This document shows positions 18,649-30,071 of a DNA stretch of 64,000 nucleotides, one piece after another. Location: positions 1,054,001-1,118,000 of the forward strand of contig OZ037844.1 in the NCBI GenBank assembly GCA_964035575.1, in the 5' to 3' direction. Under the pieces are notes generated by a model. The model saw nothing but the letters and a program-made list of their open reading frames with translations, made no database searches and had not been told where the DNA came from. A program made the translations under genes and the position numbers. Source of the stretch: Rhynchopus sp. YZ270_cl-10. Its lineage: Eukaryota; Euglenozoa; Diplonemea; Diplonemida; Diplonemidae. Position 1 is the first letter of the stretch, and each line of letters begins with the position of its first letter.

Positions 18649-21600
18649 TCAGGAAGGCTGTATTCCCACTGCGGTCACCTCAGACGCGTTCGTGGAGTGC
18701 TCGAGAAGAATCTGCGCCACACGATGTCCATGTCGACGTGATGCGACGTGCAACGCAGTCTCGCCCCCATTAGCTGCGTGATTCACATCCACTTCCGGCA
18801 AGCCAATAAGATAGCGCATAATCTCGGTGTGTCCAAAATGTGCTGCAAGGATGAGACACGTGTTACCTGCGATGTCTGTGGCACGCACTCCCGCACCTGC
18901 TTCGACCAACATCTTCACCTTTGCCACATCCCCGTTCTCGCAAGCCACAAGCAGAGGCGAACGACCCAAGTTGTTCCTGGCCTCGATGTCTGCCCCTCCA
19001 TCAATCAGCACTTGCACCACATCAGGATAACCTCTCTTTGCTGCCCCATGCAACGCAGTCATCCCGTTCTCATCTGCGTGATTCACGTCCACCTCCGGCA
19101 AGCCCACAAGATAGCGCATCAGCAGGCCTTCCTCCTGCGATAAACATCTACACCTTGCCCCTTGAATAAGACATGTTTCACCTTTGCTATCAGTGACTTG
19201 CACATCCGCACCTGCACCGACCAACACTTTCACTATAGCGAGATGCCCCAAAGAGCTCGCAAAGAGCAGAGGCTTGCGACCCCCCCAGCTGCTAATTCTC
19301 TCGATGTCTGCCCCTCCATCAATCAGCGCCTGCACCACATCGTGATGTACTCCCTGCTGTATCGCACAGAACAGTGCACTCTGGCGGTTGCGCACTTCAT
19401 CCACATCCACCTGTGGCAAGCCTGCAAGGTAGCGCACCGTCTCAGTGTGTCCTTGAATCACTGCGAGCAGAAGACAGGAGTCTCTTCTCTTGTCTGCTTC
19501 AGCCACTGCTGCGCCTGCTTCGACCAACATCTTCACACTCACGACATCATCACGAAGGCTCGCACACTCCAGAGGCGAGTGACCCCAACTGCCCTTTGTC
19601 TCGATGTCTGCCCCTGCATCAATCAGCACCCGCACCACATCTGGATGTCCTTCCTGCACTGCACTGTACAACGCAGTGTGGTTGTTCCTTGCTTGGTAAT
19701 TGACTTCCACCTCCGGCAAGCCCACAAGATAGCGCACAGTCTCGGTGTGTCCATGATGTGCTGCAAGGATAAGACACGTCTGTCCTATGTTGTCTTGTGT
19801 GACACGCACTCCCGCACCTGCTTCGACCAACATCTTAACAATGTCGAGCTTGCCTAAAGTACTAGCCACAAGCAGAGGTGCACAACCCAAGTTGTTCCTT
19901 CTCTGCTCCAATCAGCACCTGCACCACATCGGGGTGTCCTTCCTCCACCGCATTCTGCAACGCAGGTTGTTCATTCCTTGGTGATGCACGTCCACATCCT
20001 TCAAGCCAACAAGATAACGCACAGTCTCGGTGTGTCCAAAATGTGCCGCAAGGATCAGACACGTGTCTCCATCCTTGTCTGTGATACGCACTCCCGCACC
20101 TGCTTCGACCAACATCCTGGCAACTTCAAGTCCCCCACACTCGCTCGCACACAGCAGAGGCGAACGACCCAAGTTGTCCCTTCTCTCGATGTCTGCCCCT
20201 GCTCCAATCAGCACCTGCACCACTTCTGCACGTTTTCGGAGCACTGCGCCGTGCAACGAGGTCATCCCATTCTCACCTGCGTGATTCACATCCACCTCTG
20301 GCAAGCCCACAAGATAATGCACCATATCGGTGTGTCCACCATTCGCAGCAAGCGTAAGACATGTGGCACCCTTGTTGTCTGTGACACACACTCCTGCACC
20401 TGCTCCGATCAACATCTTCACAATGTCGAGCTTGCCGAACATGCTTGTCAAGAGCAGAGCTGAACGCCCGTCCTTGTTCTTAGTCTCCACGTCTGCCCCT
20501 GCTGCAATGAGCTCCTGCACCAGGTCGGGATACGGTAGCCGCACTGCGAAGTGCAACGCAGTCTCGCCACAGTTATTTACATGATTCACATCCACCTCCG
20601 GCAAGCCCACAAGATAGCGCACAGTGTCAACGTAGCGAGCAGGCGCCTTAGTGCTCAGAGACGTCGAGTCTTGCTCATCTGGGGACTCAAGTTTCGGTAC
20701 CGGTGACTGTGCTGCCACACTCGGCTCTTCACTCATTCGTCTGAAAACCTCCATAAGTCCAGGCATTGCGGATTTAGCCACGTCGCGATGAGAGTTGTCA
20801 CCTTGGGACGTCGTCGCTTGCACCGTGCCATGTGCGTGTTGTCTCAGCTTTGAGAGAAAGTCAATCGCTGCAGGTACCCGTTCCTCCGGTGGCAAACTAA
20901 ATAAAAGGCGCAATAAATTGCGTACATTCTCTTCTTGAGCAACTGCTGCTGCAATGGTAAGACATGTGTCACCCTTGTTGTCTGTGACACGCACTCCCGC
21001 ACCTGCTTCGACCAACATCTTCACAATATCGAAGCTCCCTGACCTGCTTGCCAAGAGCAGAGGTGAAGACTTGTCCTTGTTATTTGCCTCGATGTCTGCC
21101 CCTGCATCGATGAGTTCCTGCACCACATCGGGAAACTGTTGCTGTACTGCGAAGTGCAACGCAGTGTAGCCGTCAGCATCTGGATGATTGACTTCCACAT
21201 CCTTCAAGCCGGCAAGATAGCGTACAGTCTCGGTGCGTCCATGACATGACGCAAGGGTAAGACACGTGCGCCCTTTGTTGTCTGTGGCACGCACTCCAGC
21301 ACCTGCTTCGACTAACATCTTCACAATGTCAGTCATGTCAACACAGCAAGCCATAAGCAGAGCTGAACGCCCGTCCTCATCCGTTCTGTCCAGCTCTGCC
21401 CCTGCATCAATTAGTACCTTCACCACATCGGGAAACTGCTGCTGTACTGCGAAGTGTAACGCAGTGTAGCCATTGTTCTCTGAGTGATTCACGTCCACAT
21501 CCTTCAAGCCAACAAGATAGCGCACAGTCTCGGTGTGTCCAAAGTATGACGCAAGGGGAAGACACGTGTCACCCTTGTTGTCTGTGACACGCACTCCCGA

Positions 21601-23355
21601 ACCTGCTTCGACCAACATCTTCACAATATCGAAGCTCCCTGACCTGCTTGCCAAGAGCAGAGGTGAAGACTTGTCCTTGTTATTTGCCTCGATGTCTGCC
21701 CCTGCATCGATGAGTTCCTGCACCACATCGGGAAACTGTTGCTGTACTGCGAAGTGCAAAGCAGTGTAGCCGTCAGCATCTGGATGACTGACTTCTACAT
21801 CCTTCAAGCCGGCAAGATAGCGTACAGTCTCGGTGTGTCCAAAATATGACGCAAGGGTAAGACACGTGCGTCCTTTGTTGTCTGTGGCACGCACTACCGC
21901 ACCTGCTTCGACCAACATCTTCACAATGTCAGGCATGTCCATACAGCTAGCCACGAGCAGAGCTGAACGCCCGTCCTCACCCGTTCTGTCCAGTTCTGCC
22001 CCTGCATCAATTAACACCTTCACTATGTCTTGATGCTTTCCAACGACTGCTAAGTGCAACGCAGTCAGGTTAAGATCTTTGCAACCTAGTTGATTCACGT
22101 CCACTTGCGGCAGGCCCACAAGATAGCGCACAATCTCGGTGTGTCCATGATATGCCGCACGGAGAAGACACGTCACTCCTTCTATATTTGAACCGCGCAC
22201 ACCCGCACCTGCTTCCACCAACATCTTCACAATGTCGAGATGCCCTGTGGTGCAAGCCAACAGCAGAGGTGAAGACCCTTCCTCGTCCTTTACCTCGATG
22301 TCTGCCCCAGCCTCAAACAGCACCTCAACCACACCTGGATGGTTTCGCATCACTGCAAAATGCAACGCAGTGTGGCCACAGTTCGTGTGATTCACGTCCA
22401 CATCCTTCAAGCCAACAAGATAGCGCACAGTCTCGGTGTGTCCTGAACCTGACGCAATGATAAGACATGTGTATCTGTGGCTGTCTGAGACACACACTCC
22501 CGCACCTGCTTCGACCAACATCTTCACAATATCGAGATGCCCTGTGGTGCTTGCCAAGAGCAGAGGTGAACGGCCAACTTTGCTCTTCACCTCGATGTCT
22601 GCACCTGCATCAATGAGAAGACACACCACATCGGGAAACTGCTGCTGCACTGCGATATGTAACGCAGTGTAGCCGTTGTTCTCTGCGTGATTCACGTCCA
22701 CCTCTGGCAAGACCACAAGATAGCGCACAGTCTCGGTGTGTCCAAAATATGCCGCAAGGGGAAGACACGTGTCACCCTTGGTGTCTGTGACACACACTCC
22801 CGCACCTGCTTCGACCAACATCTTCACAACTGCGAACTTTCCCGAAACGCTTGCCCTGAGAAGAGGTGAACGTCCATCCTCATCCTTTGTCTCGATGTCT
22901 GCCCCTGCATCAATGAGCACCTGACACACTGCAGGGTCCTCCCACATGGCTGGACAGGGACGAGGTTTCTTACTTTGGATGTCTGCCTCCTGCCCGTGTG
23001 GGACAAACGCAACGTTGCTGCAGACTGACTTCCAATGCTGCAAGAGGACCTCCGTGCACGCAGTGTGGTCTGCGTGGATGCACTCACTCAGCAGCATCCC
23101 AAAGCCCATCTGCGTTGTCTCAACATACGGAAGAAGCAGTGCGAGGCATTCATCGTGGTTCCCTCTGCATGCCTCGTGCACAGCATCGAAGGCGACCGTT
23201 TTGCTGTCTGTGTCTGGGATGAGCTTCTCAAGTCCCGCCCGCACGGCAGTCGTGTCGCCGTTCCTGGCAGCCTCCACCAAGACCGAGGCTGCAGAAAGCT
23301 TTCTTCTCTTTGGTGCCTTCTCGTCAGGTGTGCTGTCTGTGTGTCGCTTCGACAT
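18649..23355 (-). pseudogene. Large ankyrin-repeat gene ANK2, interrupted by a premature stop
   Basis: ANK2 is a close duplicate of ANK3 with the same leader, KAPKRRKLS motif and N-terminal region. It holds about 13 three-repeat modules, two more than ANK3, because a 600-bp stretch is duplicated in tandem (about 21030-21630 and 21630-22230). A non-ankyrin insert near 20630-20950 is rich in Ser, Pro and Glu (VPKLESPDEQDS). Relative to ANK3, 4 bp are missing near 19964 and 14 bp near 19907; together they are in phase, but a TGA at 19912-19914 falls between them. The upstream part would give about 1147 residues; the downstream 420 codons stay open. It may be a recent pseudogene, a truncated protein, or an assembly error. 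Confidence 0.85.
21030..22230. repeat. 600-bp tandem duplication within ANK2
   Basis: The blocks starting near 21030 and 21630 share long identical runs such as GACTTGTCCTTGTTATTTGC and CCGTCAGCATCTGGATGA, 600 bp apart. Each block spans six ankyrin repeats. ANK3 has only one copy of this block. Confidence 0.8.
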
Positions 23356-23520
23356 GGTTTTGAACTTCTCGTTAATGTGTGTTGTGGTTTTCCTTTTTAT
23401 GCGTGGGTTGTGAGGTGGGGAGGAGGGACACAAAGGAGACAAAGGAGGTGTCTGAAGACGTCACTTTCAGGCTGTCCTTCTTTTCTGCGTGTGGGCATCA
23501 TTGATATATCTCAGATTTAG
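23356..23520 (-). promoter_or_regulatory. Conserved 5' flank of ANK2
   Basis: It matches the ANK1 and ANK3 flanks, with GACGTCAC at 23457-23464 and the same spacing to the start codon. It is nearly identical to the ANK3 flank. Confidence 0.4.
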
Positions 23521-23522
23521 GA

Positions 23523-23801
23523 GTGAGAGTGGTGAGGATGGAGGTGAAAGAAGGTTATGGGAAATGAGGTGATTTGGATGGAACACAAATGAACAGCTTT
23601 TCCCCTCTTTCTTCCTATGGCTGATGTGCATTGTATTGACCATCAATAAAGAGAAGTTGAAAGTGCAAACGCCTCACCGTTCGTCGGCGGACGCGGGCAT
23701 TGGTTCTCCCAATAAATACTTTGGGTGCTTTGCTTGAGAGGCATCATGAACACTGCGGAACTCTGTGGTCTGGCACGGAGCCACCTGCACTCACCAGATC
23801 C
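23523..23801. repeat. Duplicated block A, copy 2
   Basis: This is the second copy of the block at 13744-14011, here in the 5' flank of ANK2. Differences are few (for example GACGCGGGCATTGG against GACGCAGGCACTGG). After it comes sequence similar to 14010-14100 with an insertion. Confidence 0.8.
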
Positions 23802-24894
23802 AAGCTTTGTGTCTTTGCTTGTGCTCAACAGTGCAAAGTTTTGCTTTGCGATCTGGGTCACACCTCGTGAGGGGGGAAAGGGGAAAATGGGTCACCTATG
23901 CTTGGTAGATCATGGTGACAAAACGTGGCGAACACAACAAATATATTTGATTGAGTAAAAGACAGCAGACCTGCCACTGCTTTTTTGAAAAGGGGTTTTT
24001 ATTTTGAAAAATTTTATGTTACAACAACAATCATAGATGGAAGCCTGGCCGATTCGGTCTGACTTTTTGGAAAATCAGAAAAAGTCGGCAAACCTTTTTT
24101 CACGGATGCTGCCAGATCTGGCCAGATTTGGGGGCCAATTTCCCAGATCTGGCTCGTTTTCCAGATGTGGAGATCTTGTTTCCAGATCTGGCCAGATCTG
24201 GGAATCTGGGAAATTTTTTTTTTCAAAAAAAAAAAAAAACCCCCCAGATCTGGCCAGATCTGGAAATCTGGCCAGTTTTTTTTTTTTCCTCAGATTTCTG
24301 GCTATTGTCTCCCAGGGAAAGGGACTCTCGAATTTTTTTTTTCGCCCCTAAAAAGGCTAATTTCGACGATTTGAGGCCATTAAAAGCAAAATTTGACACT
24401 TTTGAGCATCTGTGGGGGTCTAAAACGTGGTTTCGCGCACCCGAAATTTCGTGGTTTTTACCAAAGACAAGTCGATTTTTGAAAAATCTCGAAAAAAAAA
24501 ATTTTTTTTTCCGGGAAAATTTGGACCCCTGAGTAGGGTTTTTGTGCACCAAAAAGTGCAAAAAAACGCAAGAGTCGGGTGTTTTGACGATCTGGGGTAC
24601 CGCCATATGCACTACAGGGGCCCATAATTTCGACTTTTTCTTAGCAATTTCCTTCATAATTTTTTTTCTCGATTTTTGGCAAAGGCAAATCTCAGGCAAA
24701 AAAAATTCACCCCTGATAGTGGGTCCTTGGGTGTCCAAAGATGCCAAAAACACAAAATTTTTGATGTTTTGACCATCTGTGGGCGCCTAAAACGCACTTC
24801 TCTGCCCAAAAAAAAATGAATATCGATTTTTCCTTAGCGTTTTTATAGTCGTGATTTTTGGGTACTTTTTCGCAAAGGGAAAAAAAAAGAGAAA

Positions 24895-25165
24895 AGTTCG
24901 ATTTCGGCCTCGAAAATACCCGTGACACCGATTTGTCACGGTACTTTGTCACGGAATTTTTTTGAAAGATTCGATTTCGTGACAAAAAAAAATCGATTTC
25001 GTGACAAGCCGATTTTTTCATTGACACACAAAATTCAATTTAGTGACAAATGACTTTTTTCATTGACAAAAAAAAATTCGATTTCGTGACAAATCCATTT
25101 TTTCATTGACAAAAAAATGTCATTGAAAAAAATGGAATTTGTCAAGGAAAAAGTCGTGACAGCCA
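24895..25165. repeat. Inner inverted-repeat arm, left
   Basis: It has repeated CGATTTCGTGACAA and TTTTTTCATTGACA words, from TTCGATTTCGGCCTCG to GTCAAGGAAAAAGTCGTGAC. The right arm at 26770-27121 is its complement with a small extra repeat. Together they could form a hairpin with a stem of more than 200 bp. Confidence 0.75.
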
Positions 25166-25861
25166 ACCCGCCAGTCACTGAAAAGTGACCAGACAGCCAC
25201 TTGACAAACACAAAAGAGGCCATTCTTGAGCTGTCTAGAAACCGAAGGGCAGAGACTGAAGACACAAGGTATGATAACTTTATGATTATGCAAGACTTAG
25301 TATATCGCGAACACGGTCAGGCTTGCACGCCTCTGGCCAGAGGCCAGCCCCACTAAATGATATGCAGCAGACACTCATTGCAGATTTCATTTTCATTCGG
25401 TAAAAAATTAATGGGTGCGCACGTTTCTATACCTAATACCCCAACCCTCACCCATACATTCCATTACACACACCAAAACAGATCGAATCCACCAGCGCAT
25501 GCGACGGAAGCAGATTCAGATTGTGGTTTGATAAGCAGAGTTCGGTTATTATGGTGGTGGAAAGGGGGGTGGGAACACTTTGTCAGTCACTGCTATAGCC
25601 ATTAACCAGGGAGCATAGCTAGTGCAAGAAATTCGACTTTGGAAACCTTCCGGAAAGTCTGTCCTCTGCTTCCGGAGGACTAGACACAAGAAAATATTGT
25701 TTGTTCCCCCAGAAAACCAGTGCACAATTCACACTCCTTGTGGGTGGTCTTGTTGCCTTTTCGTCATAGTAATTTTGGCCCAGGCATGCTCTTGAAGCAT
25801 GACAATTTAGTGTGTATGGGGCAGGGTGTTGTTTTGTTCTGAATTCTCTTTGTTATAACAT

Positions 25862-26056
25862 CTAAGTCAATCGCGGGTGGTGGTTTGTGTAGCGTGAGGC
25901 ACTCTTTTTAACAAACTTCCTGCAGTTGCTATGCACTGTTATTTCTTCGGATTTATCATCATACAGCGTAACATAGTGGATTCGCCTGGTCGACACAACC
26001 TTTGATAGATATGGGATAACCAACCCCCTTCGACCCCTCGTGGGTTCACTGAACAA
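25862..26056 (-). pseudogene. Possible coding fragment with a Tudor-like motif
   Basis: The frame encodes GRRGLVIPYLSKVVSTRRI, then HYVTLYDDKSEEITVHSN and CRKFVKKSASRY. A strand-rich segment with a YDD-x-x-EE motif is often seen in small Tudor/PWWP-like barrels of protist proteins. A TTGTTCAG acceptor-like site precedes it. It lies in the composite repeat region, so it may be a captured exon. There is no downstream continuation that I can support. Confidence 0.3.
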
Positions 26057-26769
26057 GCCCTAGTGGTAGTTAAACGCGATTGACATTTACATTCCTAGAG
26101 ATGAAAGAACAAGATAACACTTCTGTACCCGCGCATCAAAATTGTGGAAAACTTTGCACCCCAAACACCCTCAACAACGCCCGCCAAAAGGCGCCCCTTG
26201 TTGCTGGGAGTTGGTTCTCATGTTTGATACACTGCACAGCAGGCATTCCTCTGAGTCCAACGCATGTTTGGCCTGTCTGCGGCGTTGTACTTAAGGTGCA
26301 CGAAGACAGGGTCTGGTGGTAAATTTTGCGTAGTACTGCGACGTGGTACTACGTGGGTCTGGGAACCTGGTACCTGGGTACAGGATATTTGTTGTCAAAG
26401 ACATCTTCCACCATGCATTGAGGAGGGTAAGACAGTGTTCGCAGTTTCTACCTGATAGCATTACACATTTAACTTCTCCACGGGGGTCTTGGGCCGTTCA
26501 TTCGGTTATACCTTGACTACCGGAAGATATTCTTGAGGCCTTTTTGGTCTCTAGAATATCCGGTCTTCCCGAACGGAGGCACACTTTGTGTGTTACTACG
26601 ACCTGGCAATTTCCAGCAGTAGGTTAAGTAATCTTTCTTGTAAATTGTTGGATCATTATCTCCTCAGTGCATGAATGCCCCACGTGACTGGACACTTTTG
26701 TGTTTGTCATGTGGAGCTGTGGTTGCTCTTTCACGACTTTTATCCTTGTATCCAGTGTACCCAGTACCC

Positions 26770-27121
26770 AGTGCCCTGTCACGACTTTTTCCGTGACAAA
26801 AAGTTTGGTTTCCTTGACAAAATCCATTTCTGTCACGACTTTTTCCGTGACAAAAAGTTCGGTTTCCTTGACAAAATCCATTTTTTCATTGACATTTTTT
26901 TGTCACTGAATTTTTGGATTTGTCACGAAATCGAATTTTTTTTTGTCAATGAAAAAATCGGTTTGTCACGAAATCGAATTTTGTGTGTCAATGAAAAAAT
27001 TGGTTTGTCACGAAATCGATTTTTTTTTGTCACGAAATCGAATCTTTCAAAAAAATTCCGTGACAAAATTCCGTGACAAATCGGTGTCACGGTAATTTTC
27101 GAGGCCGAAATCGAACTTTTC
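26770..27121. repeat. Inner inverted-repeat arm, right
   Basis: This is the complement of the arm at 24895-25165, with a local duplication of GACTTTTTCCGTGACAAAAA near 26783 and 26836. Confidence 0.75.
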
Positions 27122-27624
27122 TCAAAAAAAAAATATCAACCAAAATAGTGGGTCCTTGGGTGACCAAAAATGCAAAAAAAACGCATTTTTTTGGTGTTTT
27201 GACCCTTCAGAACCACCCAAAACGCACTTTTGTGTACCAAAACACGCATATTTCACATTTCCTTAGCAATGCCTTCACAAGTGCAAGGTGATTTTTGACC
27301 AAACTAATTTTGTGCACTTTTTTTGTGGTCACGTAACGCTAAAATCCTCTCCGTGATGCGAGAATTACATGTGCGAATGCGATAATGATTCTCGCATGCG
27401 AACGCCCAAAACCACGAAGGAGGACGCAAGCAAGGCTTCAGTGCACTTAGGTACAGGATGCGTCGTTTTCAGTTACAAAAAAGGGTACTGTGAAGCGGTT
27501 GAGGCACACACAGACCCGTTGCAAAATGCATCTGGGACCCACGCTAGACCCCCCAAAAGCTGTAAAACCATATATTTCCATCTCGCCAGACCCCAGCGGA
27601 TGTGGACTGAGGTGTTTTTTTTGG

Positions 27625-28128
27625 GTGTTTAGAAAGGTTTTTGTCCGATTGGAGAATTTTTTCGGTAAGTATTGCATTTTGTCCCCACTGAGTGTGCACT
27701 CAGAAAACACTCATCAATAAAACGACCTTTCTGTTCGGTAAAAAATAGTTATTTTCTACCGTAGTAGTGGGTTTGTCGTGCAGTGATGTTCTTTGTACCT
27801 GGAGAGTGGGCCGAGTGCAAGGTATGTTTTTAACCCCCCGGTTTTCTCCCTTTTCGACATGTCCGCTATTTTTTAACTATTTTTTTTTTTTTTTTTTGTC
27901 AACAAAAATGTCACTTTTACGTTTAAGGGGTACGGGGCGGCTTCTTGTTTGTTTGTTTGTTTTTTTGTTGTAGTCTCTACTTTTACATTCAATTTCTCTT
28001 AACAGGTACCCGAACCGACGACCCTTCATCGTGACAGCGAAGCAGTGCCGACGGAAGAGCTGGTGCAATTATTTGAAAACCAGGTGGCGATCGTAAAAGT
28101 TGGGTTTATATACCAACTTTTCCATTAA
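27625..28128 (+). CDS. Short spliced coding unit (3' end of a gene), function unknown
   Basis: Three exon-like pieces join in a single frame. A piece ending at 27664 (VFVRLENFF) has a GTAAGT donor; intron 27665-27783 (119 bp) ends GTGCAG; exon 27784-27821 encodes MFFVPGEWAECK; intron 27822-28005 (184 bp) has a GTATGT donor, a T-rich tract and AACAG; the last exon 28006-28128 encodes VPEPTTLHRDSEAVPTEELV and QLFENQVAIVKVGFIYQLFH then TAA. The donors match those of the proteasome gene, and last-exon codons are G/C-rich at third positions unlike the AT-rich surroundings. The upstream limit is uncertain; 27625 is the acceptor-like TTTAG boundary. It lies in the composite repeat region, so it may be a captured gene tail. 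No domain recognised. Confidence 0.42.
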
Positions 28129-28529
28129 CCCACCCCATAGACCACCCTAATTATTATGAAACTCTTAGTCAGTCACTGCTATAGCCATTTAACCCAGGGA
28201 GCATAGCTAGTGCAAGAAATTCGACTTCGGGATCCGGAAAGTCTGTCCTCTGCTCTTGCGGAGGACTAGGCACAAGAAAATATTGCGTTCCCCCAGAAAA
28301 CCAATTTTTGTCAGAGTAATTTTTGCCCAGGGCATGCTCTTGAAGCATGGCGGCTTGGTGTGAGAAGGGGCAGTGTATTGTTTTGTTCTAGATTTCAACG
28401 GTTGTTAGAACGAGTCAAGTGGATGCTTATCTAAACACTGACTTTAGTACAGACCCGAGAGATCACACATGACTTTGAGGAAAGAACAAAGCAATGCATC
28501 TGTACCCGCACGCCAGGTTGTAGTTACTT

Positions 28530-28803
28530 CAGAATTTTCTTAAGTTTGCATGAACGAGGAGGGCGAATCATTCTTCGGGAACCATTAGCTGTATACCATG
28601 GAATGATTTTCTCAAAAACACCACGTGGGGGCTGAATTCAATCCCTTAAGAATTGCGAATTCAGCCTTTGTAGAAGGTACGTCTTACTTGTACTTGTACT
28701 TGTATGCCGTGTCCACCCTTCTCGACCTTACCGGTTCACATGTACGAATAATATTAGGCAGTGGTAACACCCTTCTCAATTGTGCAAACTTAAGAATTTT
28801 CTG
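28530..28803. mobile_element. 274-bp TIR element
   Basis: The ends CAGAATTTTCTTAAGTTTGC and the exact complement bound the element. The copy of the surrounding segment at 26080-26320 lacks this insert, which supports an insertion. The flanks (GTTACTT, GTAACTT) are not a clean duplication. A hAT-like origin is possible from the CAG termini. Confidence 0.65.
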
Positions 28804-29550
28804 CTGTAACTTACCAAAATCGATTTTCTTTCACCCCAAACACCCGCAACACCCCACCTGCTACTTCGGTAGCCTGTGTTGTTGGGAGTTGGTTCTCATG
28901 TTGATCCCCAGTGTTTTGCACTGCTTCTTCTGAGCCCAACGCTGTTTGGCCTGTCGACGTAATAAATACGAAGACAGGGCGGCGGTGCCAACAATTTTCC
29001 GATGATGTAACGTTTATCTGATTGATTTATCGTTTGATATACCTTGTGTGTCCTACTTCGTAACTTGCACACACGAGCAACGTATATTGAACGGTACTTC
29101 AAGCGATACTTCGTTATGTCATTGGGGGTACCTGGAAAAAAAAATTTTCCCAGACGTCCCAGATCTCCCAGATGTGGCCAGATCTGGCCAGATCTGGGAC
29201 GTCTGGGAAAAATTTTTTTTTCAAAAAAAAAAAAAAATTTTCCAGATCTGGCCAGATCTGGGAGGCCCAGATCTGGAGATCTGACCAGATCTGGCAGCAT
29301 CCGTGTTTTTTCGGCTTTTCGAATTTTTTTTGAAGGCGAAAACCAAAAGTCGGCCGGACTCCAGAAAATGTACAGCGTTCCCCTGTCAAAAAATGGCTGT
29401 AAACAATCGGAACATACCCCTCCTCGCCTCCTGTTTTGTAATCTCTCAGGTCAAGACATCGAGCGGTCAACACCTTCATAGAGTTTCAGGAGGAACGTAC
29501 CCTATGATGCAATTAAAGGTCCAGCACAGAACCTAAAAGAAAAGCTAAAT

Positions 29551-29852
29551 GAAAAGTTGAAAAGTTGAAAAGTTGAAAATTTGAAAAGTTGAAAAGTTGA
29601 AAAGTTGAAAAGTTGAAAAGTTGAAAAGTTGAAAAGTTGAAAAGTTGAAAAGTTGAAAAGTTGAAAAGTTGAAAAGTTGAAAAGTTGAAAAGTTGAAAAG
29701 TTGAAAAGTTGAAAAGTTGAAAAGTTGAAAAGTTGAAAAGTTGAAAAGTTGAAAAGTTGAAAAGTTGAAAAGTTGAAAAGTTGAAAAGTTGAAAAGTTGA
29801 AAAGTTGAAAAGTTGAAAAGTTGAAAAGTTGAAAAGTTGAAAAGTTGAAAAG
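29551..29852. repeat. Expanded 8-bp tandem repeat, about 38 copies of GTTGAAAA
   Basis: About 300 bp of nearly perfect GTTGAAAA units with one variant unit near the left end. The paralogous site at 18300-18330 has only about four units. Since 8 is not a multiple of 3 and no frame has a stop on the minus strand, all three minus frames give the same FNFSTFQL octapeptide; I do not treat these as genes. Confidence 0.95.
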
Positions 29853-30071
29853 AAGAACGACTTGCACGAACACCCTTGTCTTGCTAATAGCATTTTTGCA
29901 CAGTATCTAACATTTAGAACAAAAACCAGAAAGGGCAACAGAACGTGTTTTTTCTATCCCCACCCAGTAGCAGTGCCCCCCGTAGCATTGGTCGCAGGAG
30001 GTCTTCAGTCTTCTGCTCGTGGGGTTTGGGAGGGTTTGGGGTATGATTTACCAGAAAAAATACAAACGTCC
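29853..30071. repeat. Segmental duplicate of the ANK2 3' flank
   Basis: The sequence from ACACCCTTGTCTTGC through GGTTTGGGAGGGTTTGG to ATACAAACGTCC matches 18331-18550 with few changes. It shows that the ANK2 and ANK3 loci were duplicated together with their 3' flanks. Confidence 0.85.

Larger units (their letters stand above)
24040..29390. repeat. 5.3-kb composite inverted-repeat region
   Basis: The outer arms are inverted: CACGGATGCTGCCAGATCTG at 24101 pairs with its complement ending at 29305, and both arms hold many copies of the palindrome CCAGATCTGG. Inner arms at about 24895-25165 and 26770-27121 are near-perfect complements built from CGATTTCGTGAC and CATTGACA words. Two internal segments, 25582-25860 and 28168-28395, are direct repeats (CAGTCACTGCTATAGCC, GAGCATAGCTAGTGCAAG). 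Related material lies at 50160-50510. It looks like a large foldback transposon or several nested ones. No transposase is visible. Confidence 0.6.

Noticed and set aside
24223-24753. 176-codon minus-strand frame in the composite repeat region
   Set aside because: The residues are mostly Lys, Phe and Ser from A/T runs, and the same repeat at 50.2 kb does not preserve the frame.
29114-29479. Possible spliced leader or satellite RNA in the CCAGATCTGG-rich arm
   Set aside because: The palindromic words are part of the inverted arms; no RNA gene structure or promoter is visible.
29502-29938. Minus-strand frames of 123 and 141 codons encoding repeated FNFSTFQL
   Set aside because: They arise from the 8-bp tandem array, which has no stop in any minus frame. 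The three frames give the same peptide and the paralogous locus has only about four units.
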